Of a stretch of DNA of 64,000 nucleotides, positions 43,100-58,864 are shown piece by piece; the stretch's first letter is position 1; the number at the start of each line of letters is the position of its first letter. Position numbers and translations under genes: made by a program. Location of the stretch: positions 131,716,605 to 131,780,604 of the forward strand of contig NC_134572.1 in assembly GCF_050947875.1 (NCBI RefSeq), in the 5' to 3' direction. The notes under the pieces were generated by a model, which did no database searches, was not told the DNA's origin, and worked only from the letters and a program-made list of their open reading frames with translations. The DNA comes from Dermacentor variabilis (lineage: Eukaryota; Arthropoda; Arachnida; Ixodida; Ixodidae).

Positions 43100-43945
43100 A
43101 TGTTGTGACAACTGCGGCACCTGTAATCTGTAGAACGCATCTTGCTTGAGGGCCCAGCTTACAGAGACGAGTGACGTTGATGTAAAATGAACATGGAAAA
43201 GCTTGACCGCTTGACATTGACACGAGGATGCCATAGTGTTCTTCACCGACTCTCAAACAGCGGCACGCAACTACATGAAGGGCAGGATCTTCATGGAATC
43301 GATTAACATAGTGAAACGTGGCGACACTCCTACCACCTAGAACTGGATCATGTGGGTTCCGGGACATTAGGTACTCGAAGGGATTGAAGCGGCACACACC
43401 ACGGCCCGTGCAAGCGTCAACCGCCCCCCCCCCCACACACACGAGATTCTAGACACGTCCCAGCTACCCACATCAGCGGAGGAAAACAAACTACAGCACT
43501 AAATTACCAAGCACTACTTAAGCCCTATCGGCTTGAACGCAGAGTATACTGTCTCCCACATCCAAAACTAACAAGAAACAAAGGCACCGACTACAGACGA
43601 CTCCAGAGTAATACCTTCACAGACGGCATCTTATTCCATAATTTCGAACCGACGCAATAGAGAGACCTGTTCACAATACAAAGTGCCAGACAACCTGGCA
43701 CGCCTTATACTGCGGTGCAAGAACATCCTAGCAAGCATCGCTGCCACATAACCGGCAGCACCAGACGCAGAACCAAACCTCCTCACTGAAACGTAGAAAG
43801 CTGCGATGTCCAAACCGGACCTGGTCGACCAGCACGAACTCGTCGCCGGGGCGCAGCGGGTGGTTCAGGCCAGAGGGTTTCGGGAATAAGGGACCCTCCC
43901 ACCTCGATTCACAAGTCACTATTTCAAATAAAGGTTTGTTCATAC
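43100..43945 (+). mobile_element. LINE F, RNase H/C-terminal relic
   Basis: Plus strand: DAIVFFTDSQTAARNYMKGR (about 43230-43285; RNase H TDSQ motif), WIMWVPGH (43345-43370), LEGIEAAHTTARA, then a shifted RRLQSNTFTDGILFHNF. AATAAA sits at 43924-43929 with a short GAGGGT/ACCCTC hairpin at 43873-43898. Stops and frameshifts throughout. The RNase H places it with the I/R1-group of non-LTR elements, like LINEs G and H. RT is missing. Confidence 0.7.
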
Positions 43946-44444
43946 ATACATTCATGGACACGTATGCTGGATACCTGACCTTGCCCATCAAAACGGCGCA
44001 AAGTCCTGGACTCATTGTTTTTATATAATGAGTGAATAGGTTTGACCTCTAAACTATGACCCTCTCACGTCGTATCATCAAGACCGTTAATTTATTTTAT
44101 TTTGCATTAACCATCGAGCTTTACCAAGGTTATCACCTTCATCGCCTCGGGCACTTATTCTGCTGCCGATTAATTGGCAAGACCTGCACCTTTCCTCCAC
44201 CCTTCTTTTTTTTTCTTCTGCCCACCGTCTCCTAGGGCCTTTTTTCTCCTTTATCCCATTCCCTGCAGAGTAGCATGGAGGCGAAAATACGCTGGCTAAT
44301 CAATCCGGTTTTTCAATGGAGACCTTTCTCTCCTTCTCCCTCTCATGAACAAGCGCACCTGATTAATGATAATAGCAGGTACAATATGAGTCAATAGCGA
44401 TGCAATCAAATCGGTAATAGGAGAATACAACAGCAATGACAAAT
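43946..44444. other. No recognised feature
   Basis: Mixed sequence; T-run at 44206-44214. Nothing recognised. Confidence 0.3.
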
Positions 44445-44668
<224 letters not shown>

Positions 44669-44985
44669 CAAAACCGCAATACTAAGCGCCTTACATTCTG
44701 TGTGATTTTCGAAAAATCACCAACTGGAACTGCCTATAATACGTCTACGCGGATGTACGTGTATACGGTTTACCGGCGCGGGAAGTCGTCGGGCGGGAAC
44801 ACGGCAGCTGGGTTGCCGCGGCTGGCGCCCCAGCAGCGGAGCAGAGCTGCAGCTCACGAGGCAATCAAATGGCAGAGAAGAGGCAATAAATAAACGCTGC
44901 AACTGCGTGAGGCACGCATTCGCCCGCGCACGCCTGCACGCCGCCCCCACGAACGGTGCCGAAGCCGACGCCAGAGGTTGGCACG

Positions 44986-44993
44986 TATAAAAG
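44986..44993 (+). promoter_or_regulatory. Possible TATA box
   Basis: TATAAAAG in GC-rich surroundings; transcription would start around 45015-45022 ('gggagtgcgcacg'). No supporting initiator consensus. Prediction only. Confidence 0.35.
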
Positions 44994-45444
44994 CCAGGGA
45001 ACTCGCGCTGTGGGAGTGCGCACGTGACGACAGCCTCGATCGCCGCGAACGGGTGGCTATGTGAAAAAGGAAGAAACAAGCAGACGAAAAAAAAGCACAA
45101 AAATCTCTCGCTCGCCTAGCGCGGGTCACTCTTCTTCGATCGGCCACCGCCGCTCGGAGCACCGACCAGTTACGCCGGATGGCCGGCCCGAGTTTTTCTT
45201 TTTTCTTTTTTCGAGTGTTGCAGCGTTTCACGTTTCTTTCTTGACTTGTTCTATGTTGATGCTCTGCCTCGTTTATTTTTGCTCAACTTCTCTCCACGCG
45301 AGACTCCGGAGGTTCACGAAAGAGAGGTAAGAGGGGGGGGGGGGGGAGTTCTGCTTGGCCATGTGGTATGGTAGTGACGGAGGAGGGAGAGAACAGGTGT
45401 AGGGGGTGTTCAGCGCCGGAAATCCCGCGTTATTTGAGCGTCGT

Positions 45445-45489
45445 CCAATCAATAGGGGGCCTCAAAGACAGCGTCGCCTCTACCATTGG
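45445..45489. promoter_or_regulatory. Paired CCAAT boxes in opposite orientation
   Basis: CCAATCA at 45445-45451 and ATTGG (CCAAT on the minus strand) at 45485-45489, 40 bases apart, within CG-dense sequence; possible NF-Y sites. Confidence 0.3.
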
Positions 45490-46600
45490 CTCGCCCGCTG
45501 ACCGCTCGCGACAGGGCGGGAGGACCACCGTATCCAACGTGTCGGTCCGTTCGCAGCCGGACAACGCAGCGTTCGGCCCTCGTTCGCCTCGCGCCTTCGC
45601 GGGCCATACGCGCTCGCAGGCTTGTTTCCTCGGGGAACGCCGCCGGCTTGACGCTTGGCCGCGCGTTTTGCTCTCTCGTTAGCATATCCTCACGCGTGCC
45701 CTACCGCTCGCGTTCGCTTGCCTTGTCGCCGGCGCATGCAACGTGTGCGGCCGGACGGAAGTCTATTCACGTTTCATGTATACGCCCACTGCCGACGCTG
45801 CTTCTGCTTGTGCTGTCGGGCATCTGGCGATGTTTCAGTTTCGTTTTCTTTCCTTCTTTTTTTCGCGCCTTTATTTGTCTTTTCGCTACCTCACGGGCCA
45901 CTGAGGCGATGTGTCGCATGGGCCGTGGCGTGTTGTGGGCCGCGGCGACGCCTCGCCGCCAGAGGGGGGGGCGGTTTGCGCGCCCAAATCAAGCCATAAA
46001 GATTGTCTTTCCTTTTGTTTGCCATACTTCGCTTTCTAACTTTCGCGTGCCGTATCTGCGCAGCCGTTGTGGCTCGCATACCAATTCGCAGGCGTCGCGT
46101 GAGCCTCCGCGGCGCGTTCTGCACGAAAGCGGCCCGCGCCGCGTCTCTGCATGCGCGGGAGGATAAGAAGGCAAACAAACACAAAGACGTATTCTCGGGA
46201 AGTTGCTCGAGTTTCGTGTGTGTGTCGGTCCGTTTGTTCGTTTCTGTTGGCTCGATCTGCCCTTTCCTTATTTGTCGCGCGCACACATGCTGCCGTCGTA
46301 TGCACGAGACGTGTCAAAAACGCGAGATCTGCCCCGTCCTGCGGTGTCACGTGATCAGCCGTCGGCGCCTCGTTTTTGTGTGCCGAGCGCTAACGAGAAC
46401 TTCTGTCTTCCGTGAAAAATCGAACGTGCAAAAGAATTTTTTTTTCTTTTTAGCGATAGCGTGCGCAAACGGAATCGTTTAGGGTGCGACGCTAAGAGAA
46501 ACAGGAAAAAGGACAGAAACGTGGTGTTTGCCTTCGCTTGTTTGGTGTCGAAATGCGTGTTTTTGTAAATGTCAACGTCGATCGCACAGCCCCTTTCGTA

Positions 46601-47756
46601 CGCGTGACGGGCGAAGAATATAGCGTGCTGACAAAATGTGTTACGAATTATCTGATCGTTTTTATTCTCCTTTCCTTTAAAGAGTAGCATAACCTTAAAC
46701 TTTGCATTGCGAACACCAGATAATTTGACTTGAAATATTTTACACGTAGTTCGGTATTATTTAGTAGGACCGCTCCTATAAAAATATCTTACACTGCTAT
46801 ATTCACCCATTCCTCGTGGGTTCTTTACGTCTGAACACAGATCTGTGGTTATCCAACGCTTGCGTTCCGCAGAGTCAGTGCTGCGTAATACCGTATCTAA
46901 ATGGTGCGCTACAGTATTCGTAGCCACGAATGCCTGTTACGGAGCGCGTGGTAGGTACTAGCGAGTCTTAAATCATAATAATAGCAGTGGTATTGTTTTT
47001 TGGGAGGGGTGCGCCATTTGTGTTGCGACAGCCTCGTCTCAGCTGACGCACAGCTGTTTTCATATACGACCTACCAAAACCCGTACATATAGTAATTGGT
47101 AATTCTACGCCACTGTGCGTTTGAACATGACGTTGAAGCTCCCGAATTTGTAGTGCTCTTTTTTATTTTGAGAACCTGAAGTTAACATGAAACGGCTACT
47201 CCACATCGATATATTTGAAAGTGAATAGAAAACAATGATGATTAAAAATATAATGAACGGATCTTTCAGCATATGCCTCATCAGATTAGCAGAAGTCCGC
47301 ACGCCACTTGAGCATGAGCGTATTCTGTTGTTTTAAACCTTTGGTGGAGAATACGACGACACGCGAAATCCAGAATTTTTCCCCCATGTAGTCTGATTTG
47401 ACCAAGATTGCTGACCTCAGGCTAAAAGCGCAAATCGAAGGCGCCAGCGCGTGAACTGTTGACACCATCAATGTCATGCTTCGTTTTACTCTCGAGGGTT
47501 TCAAAATTCGATCATCTGCTTCTACAGCGCTACCAGCGGGGTTCGGCCATCTCGTTTAGGACAAATTAAACCGGCACAAAAGGAAATATGACAAACTTAT
47601 TAGAGATTTTAAAAAAAAGTCGCACTGATCCCACGCACCATGGGCATCGACGCTATGCGAAGCCTCTTGCAGTTAGCTTGCAGCGCAGCGTTGTTTGAGG
47701 TTCCGCGAAGTGTTATATACCAGGTGCGCCAACTCGTTTGTGTAAATCGAGTGTTG
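46601..47756. other. No recognised feature
   Basis: AT-rich to mixed; no frames with motifs. Confidence 0.3.
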
Positions 47757-47925
47757 TCTGGAGAGGGGTGAAATACGAAAACACTTGGGTGTGCTTAAAT
47801 TTAGGTGCACGTTAAATGACCCCTCGTGGTCCGAATTATTCCGTAGTCCCCCTCTATGGCGTGTCTCATAATTAGGTCGTGGTTTTGGCACGTAAAACCT
47901 CACCATTTCATCTTAATTTTTTTTG
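47757..47925 (+). mobile_element. SINE body, 5'-truncated
   Basis: 'tctggagaggggtgaaatac' leads into 'aaaacacttgggtgtgctta', 'aggtgcacgttaaatgaccc', 'tctatggcgtgtctcataat', 'ggttttggcacgtaaaacc' and a T-rich tail. Same order as 31713-31951 but without the tRNA-derived head. Confidence 0.8.
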
Positions 47926-48096
47926 CTAGTTGCGTGTGTGACGCGAGCGTTCGTGTGGGTGACGACAGCAGCAAGACGACGACGACTACGATCGTATGAC
48001 GCAGCGGCATGATTGCTACTGTGTCAGTTCGACGCGACTACGTACGACATGCCGATTGTTTGACGCTGCATAAGTATTTAACGGGAGATACGCGAA

Positions 48097-48390
48097 TTGT
48101 TACGTTATCTGCAACCAAGCGTTAATACAATTGTACGTATACCTCTGTCTATGTCATGTGGTTTATGTTACAGCGACGATGACGATGACATCCTGAAGGC
48201 GATGCAATGTATAGCGTTAGCTGCCACGAGGAAAGCACTTAATGAGTGTGGGCCGATACCGAAGGCGGATGCACGCAGGAAACTGGCACGTGACAAACGC
48301 GCCAAACGTCGAGGAGTTGTACGCGATCATGGCCTGATGCAGTTCAAACTCGATCTAACGAAACCTGATTTTACGAAGTTCCCGATCTAA
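48097..48390 (+). other. Open 97-codon frame running into a TAACGAA array, unknown
   Basis: Its translation includes YSDDDDDILKAMQCIALAA, RKALNECGPIPKAD and ARRKLARDKRAKRRG before it runs into the repeat array (LDLTKPDFTKF). The acidic stretch and basic tail could be the C-terminus of a pogo/Tigger-like transposase, but no DDE motif is present. Unproven. Confidence 0.25.
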
Positions 48391-48530
48391 CGAAGAAATT
48401 TCCATTCCCCGGCAAGTACACAAAATGTTCAATGTTGTCATCAACCCGAATTAACGAAACTAGCTTCCATTAAACCCGATTTAACGAAACTAGCTTCCAT
48501 TAAACCCGATTTAACGAAGCTTTTCCAGAA
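48352..48530. repeat. TAACGAA array with a perfect 30-bp tandem duplication
   Basis: 'taacgaa' or 'tacgaag' recurs six times. The 30-bp unit 48451-48480 is repeated almost exactly at 48481-48510, with a partial third at 48511-48520. Arrays of this kind are found near the ends of pogo/Tigger-like (Tc1/mariner) elements, so a transposon end is likely. A related 33-bp block occurs beyond the LINE and CA repeat at 49513-49545. Confidence 0.55.
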
Positions 48531-48844
48531 ATAAATGAGAAAAAAAAGCTGTGCTTTCTTTCTAATTTTGACGCAGATGGGTTTTTTCGTCAAACGTGCG
48601 CTCTAACGCTATCGCGTTAAAACATCCGGGCACCATAGTCACAGCCCTAGTTTTATTTTGACGATGCTGCACGCCGCGCCCATGCACGGCACAACGGACT
48701 CAGCAGTCGCTAGCGTTCTTATGTGCCTGATCGCGCTAGGGGCGGCGGTATTTGACCCCCCCCCCCCCCCCCATTGCGCACTTTTTACACGCGCAGGCGT
48801 GGGTTAGCGGCAAATACAATGCTGCGGTACCTTTTGGGTGTGGC

Positions 48845-49512
<668 letters not shown>

Positions 49513-49513
<1 letters not shown>

Positions 49514-49545
49514 ATTTTACGAACTTCCCGATTTAACGAAATAAT
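49513..49545. repeat. Direct copy of the TAACGAA block at 48367-48399
   Basis: 'attttacgaacttcccgat' then 'ttaacgaaataat' matches 'attttacgaagttcccgat' then 'ctaacgaagaaat', same orientation, about 1.15 kb apart. Confidence 0.75.
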
Positions 49546-49917
49546 CGAGCATCTGGTAAACTGTAGTGTATGGTAATAAAGAAAAAAAAGTGATCGTGGC
49601 CAGGACTTTAGCATTGGGCTGCTGTGCTGTTCGATTGCAATGTCGATCGGTCATGCATTACTTTGTAATACAAAGGTCCGAAATCGGCTGAGACAGGAAC
49701 CTACCTGCCGACCTACCTACCGACCTTACCGCAAAGTGCCTGGAATGCGGCAAATGATGCTTCGTGTTAATATTTTGGAGAGTGCTGGCCTTTAAATTAA
49801 TTTCTACGGCACTTATTGAGACCTGTGTATCGACCTTCGCTACACGTGAGAAAACGCATATCCAAATACTGTTTCCAGAGATGCGTTCTTTCATGTCAAT
49901 TGTCGAACGAATGTTGT
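49546..49917. other. No recognised feature
   Basis: Mixed sequence, with a (CCTA/CCGA) run near 49700-49725. Confidence 0.3.
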
Positions 49918-50140
49918 TATGCCATGTGTCCTAGCTAACATTAGTGAAGCTGTCCAGAGAAAAAGTAAAGATTGACCAGACGTGGTGGAAGATACAATAA
50001 CGGGACCTATGGTGTTCGATCGTCAGAAGTCTGACGCCCGAACACCGTAAGTCTTAAAATCGTGCCTTGCACCGTGTGTTTCAAATATTGTTTTCTCTTT
50101 GAACACCTTCACCAACCTTAGCTACAGAGCGCCTTCTGTA
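49918..50140. mobile_element. Tc1/mariner-type MITE (copy 2), degraded
   Basis: The left end 'tatgccatgtgtcctagcta' continues 'acattagtgaagctgtcc'; the right end on the minus strand reads 'tgtagctaaggttggtgaag'. The centre has 'ggtgttcg' ... 'cgaacacc' around 'gtctgac', corresponding to the palindrome of copy 1 (2511-2582), followed by 'cttgcacc' as in copy 1. It lacks the nested element of copy 1. Confidence 0.55.
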
Positions 50141-50329
50141 TTGGTGCATCGTGTATTGTGGTGGTCTTTCTACCCTTCATATTTTTTTTCGCACGGGCTC
50201 CTTTGGGCCTGTGTACTGGCTGGCGAAAATGGTTTGTTACGTTATGGCTTAATTTTGTGTCACGACTTTTGGACTACTCGCGAGAACTCGTTCTAGAGTG
50301 CTTTTTGAATCGTTATGGGATTGCTATTC

Positions 50330-50440
50330 TTAAGGCTTTCTTCTTTTTGCCGCATGTCAGAGAGGAGCAATAGCCGGCGCCTTTACGATGTGCCCGCATC
50401 TCCCTAAACATATTCGAAAAAAAATGAAGAAAGAAAGAAG
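50330..50440 (+). mobile_element. 3' end of a poly(A) retroposon
   Basis: 'agagaggagcaatagccggcg' in pattern, 'cctttacgatgtgcccgcat', 'ctccctaaacatattcg' and an A-rich tail match the last 100 bases of the retroposon at 26077-26744 ('aaggagtagccggcgcctta' ... 'aacatctccttacatcat'). The 5' extent is unknown. Confidence 0.55.
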
Positions 50441-52078
50441 AAGAAAGAAGAAAAAAAAGAAAGAAAATAAAACTGAAAGTATCGCCTACCAAGATAGTGC
50501 ATTGCAAGACACAAGAATACAGCTTAATTCTAATGCTATATTTACTTCGCGAATGAAATTTCAAGAATGGCAACAGAGCTACGGGCGTTGCAAAGTGTGC
50601 AGGCAGCAACGAATGAAACGAGATGACATGAACGACAATTCATGAAACGAGAGCCTACGTGCATGCTTGGGAGCGATGTGTATGCATGCAACATGTGCTT
50701 CCAGAGCTAGTGAAATAAATACGAATACATATAGCATGCGCGATTTCTCGCATTTCTCAACTCAGAGTGAGAAAATTTACCAACACACCATCACATGACC
50801 TGTACGAATTTTGAAATTCAGTGTTTTCGCACAACTGTAGTTGATTTCGCGCAGGAAGCTGCGTGACGACGCTGGTGAAGATAGCACTGGAAGAGTATAT
50901 ACTACTGAAAGTATAGTCTGTGCAATATGGCACAACTGTTTATAACCACGGTAACTTCATTAGCGATGCTAACCAGAGGATCGTTTTTGACGTTCGGGGA
51001 GGAGAAAATAGTATTTGATAGAAGAATCTAAATCGCACATACTCAGTATCTTCGGCTGCAGTGATCTTCTTTACCGAATAATTACTGGCTGGTTTTTATT
51101 TACTAGTGCCCCTCCTAATGCTCATGCTCGTTTTCTTTCGTTTTTAAACCAGTTGAAATAAATGTCAATTCCCATCTCGAGAGCGCACTGAGCTTAAGTT
51201 GTTTGTTCGTTATGTTTACCTTCGTATTCTTACAATGCGAAAAAGTTTCGAAGCGAAGAGTTTACGGTTGTAGTAAACAGTACACTTTTCGCTGCATTTT
51301 TCTCTCTGCTGCATTTAATGCCGGTTAACCATTTTCTCCAATACACTCAAGCAGCCCTTAGCTTGCAGTCCGCGTACCATCACATCACAAGATCTAGCCA
51401 CTGGAAGTATCCTTTTTCTGGTATCGTGGAATTGTTAAAAAGTAATCGGCCAAGTCCATCAAACTCCTACTACGAATCGGGAGTCAATATATGTAAACTT
51501 ACGCCGTCGGAATTTTCTCTTCTGTGTCAGCAATACTGACAAGTCTAATTTATATGGCATTTAATATATTTAATGAATATCGTATATGCATCAGTTTAAC
51601 TTTCTGCATTTGTGTGTTCAGCAGCACATTTATTGTTTGTTTCCCGCACTAAATGTCATTGTTGTAATATCTTTTTTTCCGTGTTCAGCTTTTTAATATC
51701 TCAACTTACTTGAAACTGTAACATTTCGTAATTTTTTATTATACTGCGAATTGTAATACTGCGAATTGTACTGCGAATTATGTTATCTTACGTTCACCTT
51801 GTATTTTTGCAAATTTATCTATTTTTATATTTTTTCTAGACATCGGCGGCAGCTCCGCGCTGCCAAATTTTGTAACCTTAGCGGTTGGGTGTTTTTCGAG
51901 CTGCATATGCAGCCTTTTCCCCTGCTGCCTCCAGCCTGTTGGAAATAAAATAACGTTCATATGAAGTTCAGAAATAACAAGCGATCTAGAAATCTCAAAT
52001 CATAACAGCAAAGATGTGATGGTATCACCGGCGCGAAGACTATGGACTAGAGAGAAAACACCGATATGAACAAACGCC
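50441..52078. other. No recognised gene
   Basis: Purine-rich (GAAA-like) to 50475, then AT-rich. 'actgcgaattgta' is repeated about three times at 51743-51780. Nothing coding recognised. Confidence 0.35.
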
Positions 52079-53509
52079 TTGAACAAACGCGGGAAAAAAA
52101 AAACCCCGCCTAACAACAAACTTGACCGTTCTCTGAAGCTGTTCTTTGAATGGAAACGAATTCCATACTTAAAACGAAATGAATCTACAGAACTGTCGCA
52201 TGTTTGTCCTGCTCGGCAGGTAGCCCGTATGATCAACAGAGTATCTAGCAAGAGACACGGTATGAAGGAGAGCGAAACACTTAGGCTAGTCACGAGCCTC
52301 GTGGTTAGCAGAGTGGTGTATAGCCTTCCCTACCACAAATGCATCAAGCAAGAAGAACAAGCGGACGCCATACTGCGAAAGGCGTACAAAACTGCGCTTC
52401 ACCTGCCGCAGCGCACATCGACCGAGAAACTGCTGGCCCTGGGACTGCACAATACCTTCAGTGAACTAAGAGAAGCACTACTATGCTCTCAGGCACGTAG
52501 GTTGATGCAGACCCCCACGGGAAGGGTGCTCCTGCGAAGATATGGCGACGGCAACATGATCCAAGAGATCCAGCGTACCGAGGCCATTCCGGACAAGTAT
52601 CGCAGTACACTGCGATTCGCACCGATACCCAAGAATATGGACCGGAACTTGCACAAGGCGCGTAGAGAAGCAAGAGCGGAGTACGGGCAGGGAACCTTGG
52701 TGAACAAGGACAACACAAGGTATACGGACGCGGCAACTTTCGTCAAAGACAGAAGACACAACAGCAGAGCAGTGGCGTCGGTGGTTAATTCGGACCTCAA
52801 GGAGATCACCAGCGCATCACTACAGGACTGCACGGTAGTCGAGGCCGAAGAGGCAGCTGTGACTCTGGCAGCACTGGAGGGCTATCGATCTGGCAGGTGC
52901 CTAACCATAGTAACAGACTTTCAAGCAGCATGCCTTAATTATACAAACGGCAGAATTGGGCGCAGAGCACGCCACATACTCTGCTCATGCGACCCGGGAA
53001 ACAAAGTTCAGCATACCATAATCTGGGTACCAGGGCACACTGGCATAACAGGGAACCAAGAGGCGGATAGGATAGCTCGAGGGCATACCAACCGGGCGTC
53101 CGACACATCCAGCCTTGAGGAACCCGAGTCAGTACCCATGGGCTACTCAGATATCCTAAATTATTATAAAGGGGTCAGACTGAAGTACCCACCCCCGGAT
53201 AAGGATCTAAGCAGAAAGGATGCTGTTGCATGGCGACAACTGCAGACGGGTACTTTCCCGAATCTAAACCTTCTGAATAAAATCTTCCCTACACAATATG
53301 AGGCTAAGTGCCCATGGTGCGGAGAGAAACCAGATCTGTACCACATATCATGGGCCTGTCAAAATATTGAGTCCCCAACTATCTATAAAATTAAAAACCC
53401 GAGTGCGGAACAGTGGGAGAGTATGCTTTCCAGCGTAAGCTTGAACGGCCAAAAGCGCCTAGTAGAGCGAGCTCGCGGGTTGGCCATACTCAGTGGAGCC
53501 TTGGACTAG
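52079..53509 (+). CDS. LINE ORF2 C-terminal half: RT connection, RNase H, CCHC motif
   Basis: 476 codons, partial protein. Residues 40-135 resemble the region after the RT active site (ARQVARMINRVSSKRHGM, LVTSLVVSRVVYSLPYH, LRKAYKTALHLP). Residues about 210-335 are an RNase H domain with its four acidic residues in place: D217 (YTDAA), E257 (VEAEEAAV), D280 (IVTD) and D330 (GNQEAD), plus the PGHTG loop at H320. The usual TDSQ reads TDFQ. Residues 411-427 form C-X2-C-X7-H-X4-C. RNase H would remove the RNA strand during target-primed reverse transcription. The first Met is probably not a real start: the upstream RT part is gone, and residues 1-12 come from an A-run. Family: I/R1-group. Not expected to work without RT. 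Confidence 0.85.
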   Translation: MNKRGKKKTPPNNKLDRSLKLFFEWKRIPYLKRNESTELSHVCPARQVARMINRVSSKRHGMKESETLRLVTSLVVSRVVYSLPYHKCIKQEEQADAILRKAYKTALHLPQRTSTEKLLALGLHNTFSELREALLCSQARRLMQTPTGRVLLRRYGDGNMIQEIQRTEAIPDKYRSTLRFAPIPKNMDRNLHKARREARAEYGQGTLVNKDNTRYTDAATFVKDRRHNSRAVASVVNSDLKEITSASLQDCTVVEAEEAAVTLAALEGYRSGRCLTIVTDFQAACLNYTNGRIGRRARHILCSCDPGNKVQHTIIWVPGHTGITGNQEADRIARGHTNRASDTSSLEEPESVPMGYSDILNYYKGVRLKYPPPDKDLSRKDAVAWRQLQTGTFPNLNLLNKIFPTQYEAKCPWCGEKPDLYHISWACQNIESPTIYKIKNPSAEQWESMLSSVSLNGQKRLVERARGLAILSGALD

Positions 53510-53553
53510 GGCACCAACCCTGTGATTGCCGACAGAAGAATCCATCAGAAGAT

Positions 53554-53588
53554 GAAAGAGGCCGTCTGAAGCCGCGAAGGCCTCTTTT
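53554..53588 (+). promoter_or_regulatory. Hairpin in the 3' untranslated region of LINE H
   Basis: GAAAGAGGCC (53554-53563) pairs with GGCCTCTTTT (53579-53588), nine Watson-Crick pairs and one G-T, around a 15-base loop, ten bases before AATAAA. Confidence 0.75.
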
Positions 53589-53620
53589 CTAGAGCCCAAT
53601 AAATGTTTTCCGATCCGATG

Positions 53621-58714
<5,094 letters not shown>

Positions 58715-58777
<63 letters not shown>

Positions 58778-58864
58778 TTCTTCTTCTTCTTCTTCTTCTT
58801 CTTCTTCTTCTTCTTCTTCTTCTTCTTCTTCTTCTTCTTCTTCTTCTTCTTCTTCTTCTTCTTC
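58715..58864. repeat. Compound microsatellite (ATC)n then (TTC)n
   Basis: About 20 ATC units (58715-58776) pass into about 29 TTC units (58777-58864). Poly-Ser/Ile/Phe frames over it are artefacts. Confidence 0.98.

Larger units (their letters stand above)
44669..46600. other. GC-rich block with TATA and CCAAT motifs, no gene resolved
   Basis: CG-dense DNA with overlapping frames on both strands (longest plus 45486-46166). It contains a TATAAAAG box at 44986 and two CCAAT boxes in opposite orientation at 45445 and 45485, an arrangement typical of host promoters. No exon could be assigned, and the predicted peptides show no recognised domain. Confidence 0.35.
52079..53620 (+). mobile_element. 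LINE H, 5'-truncated RNase H-type non-LTR retrotransposon
   Basis: Consists of the open 476-codon ORF (52079-53509) plus a 3' untranslated region with a hairpin (53554-53588) and AATAAA (53598-53603). The RT active-site domain is missing, so the element is 5'-truncated within RT. The absence of stops over 1.4 kb, unlike every other LINE here, points to the most recent insertion in this window. No target duplication was found. Confidence 0.85.
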
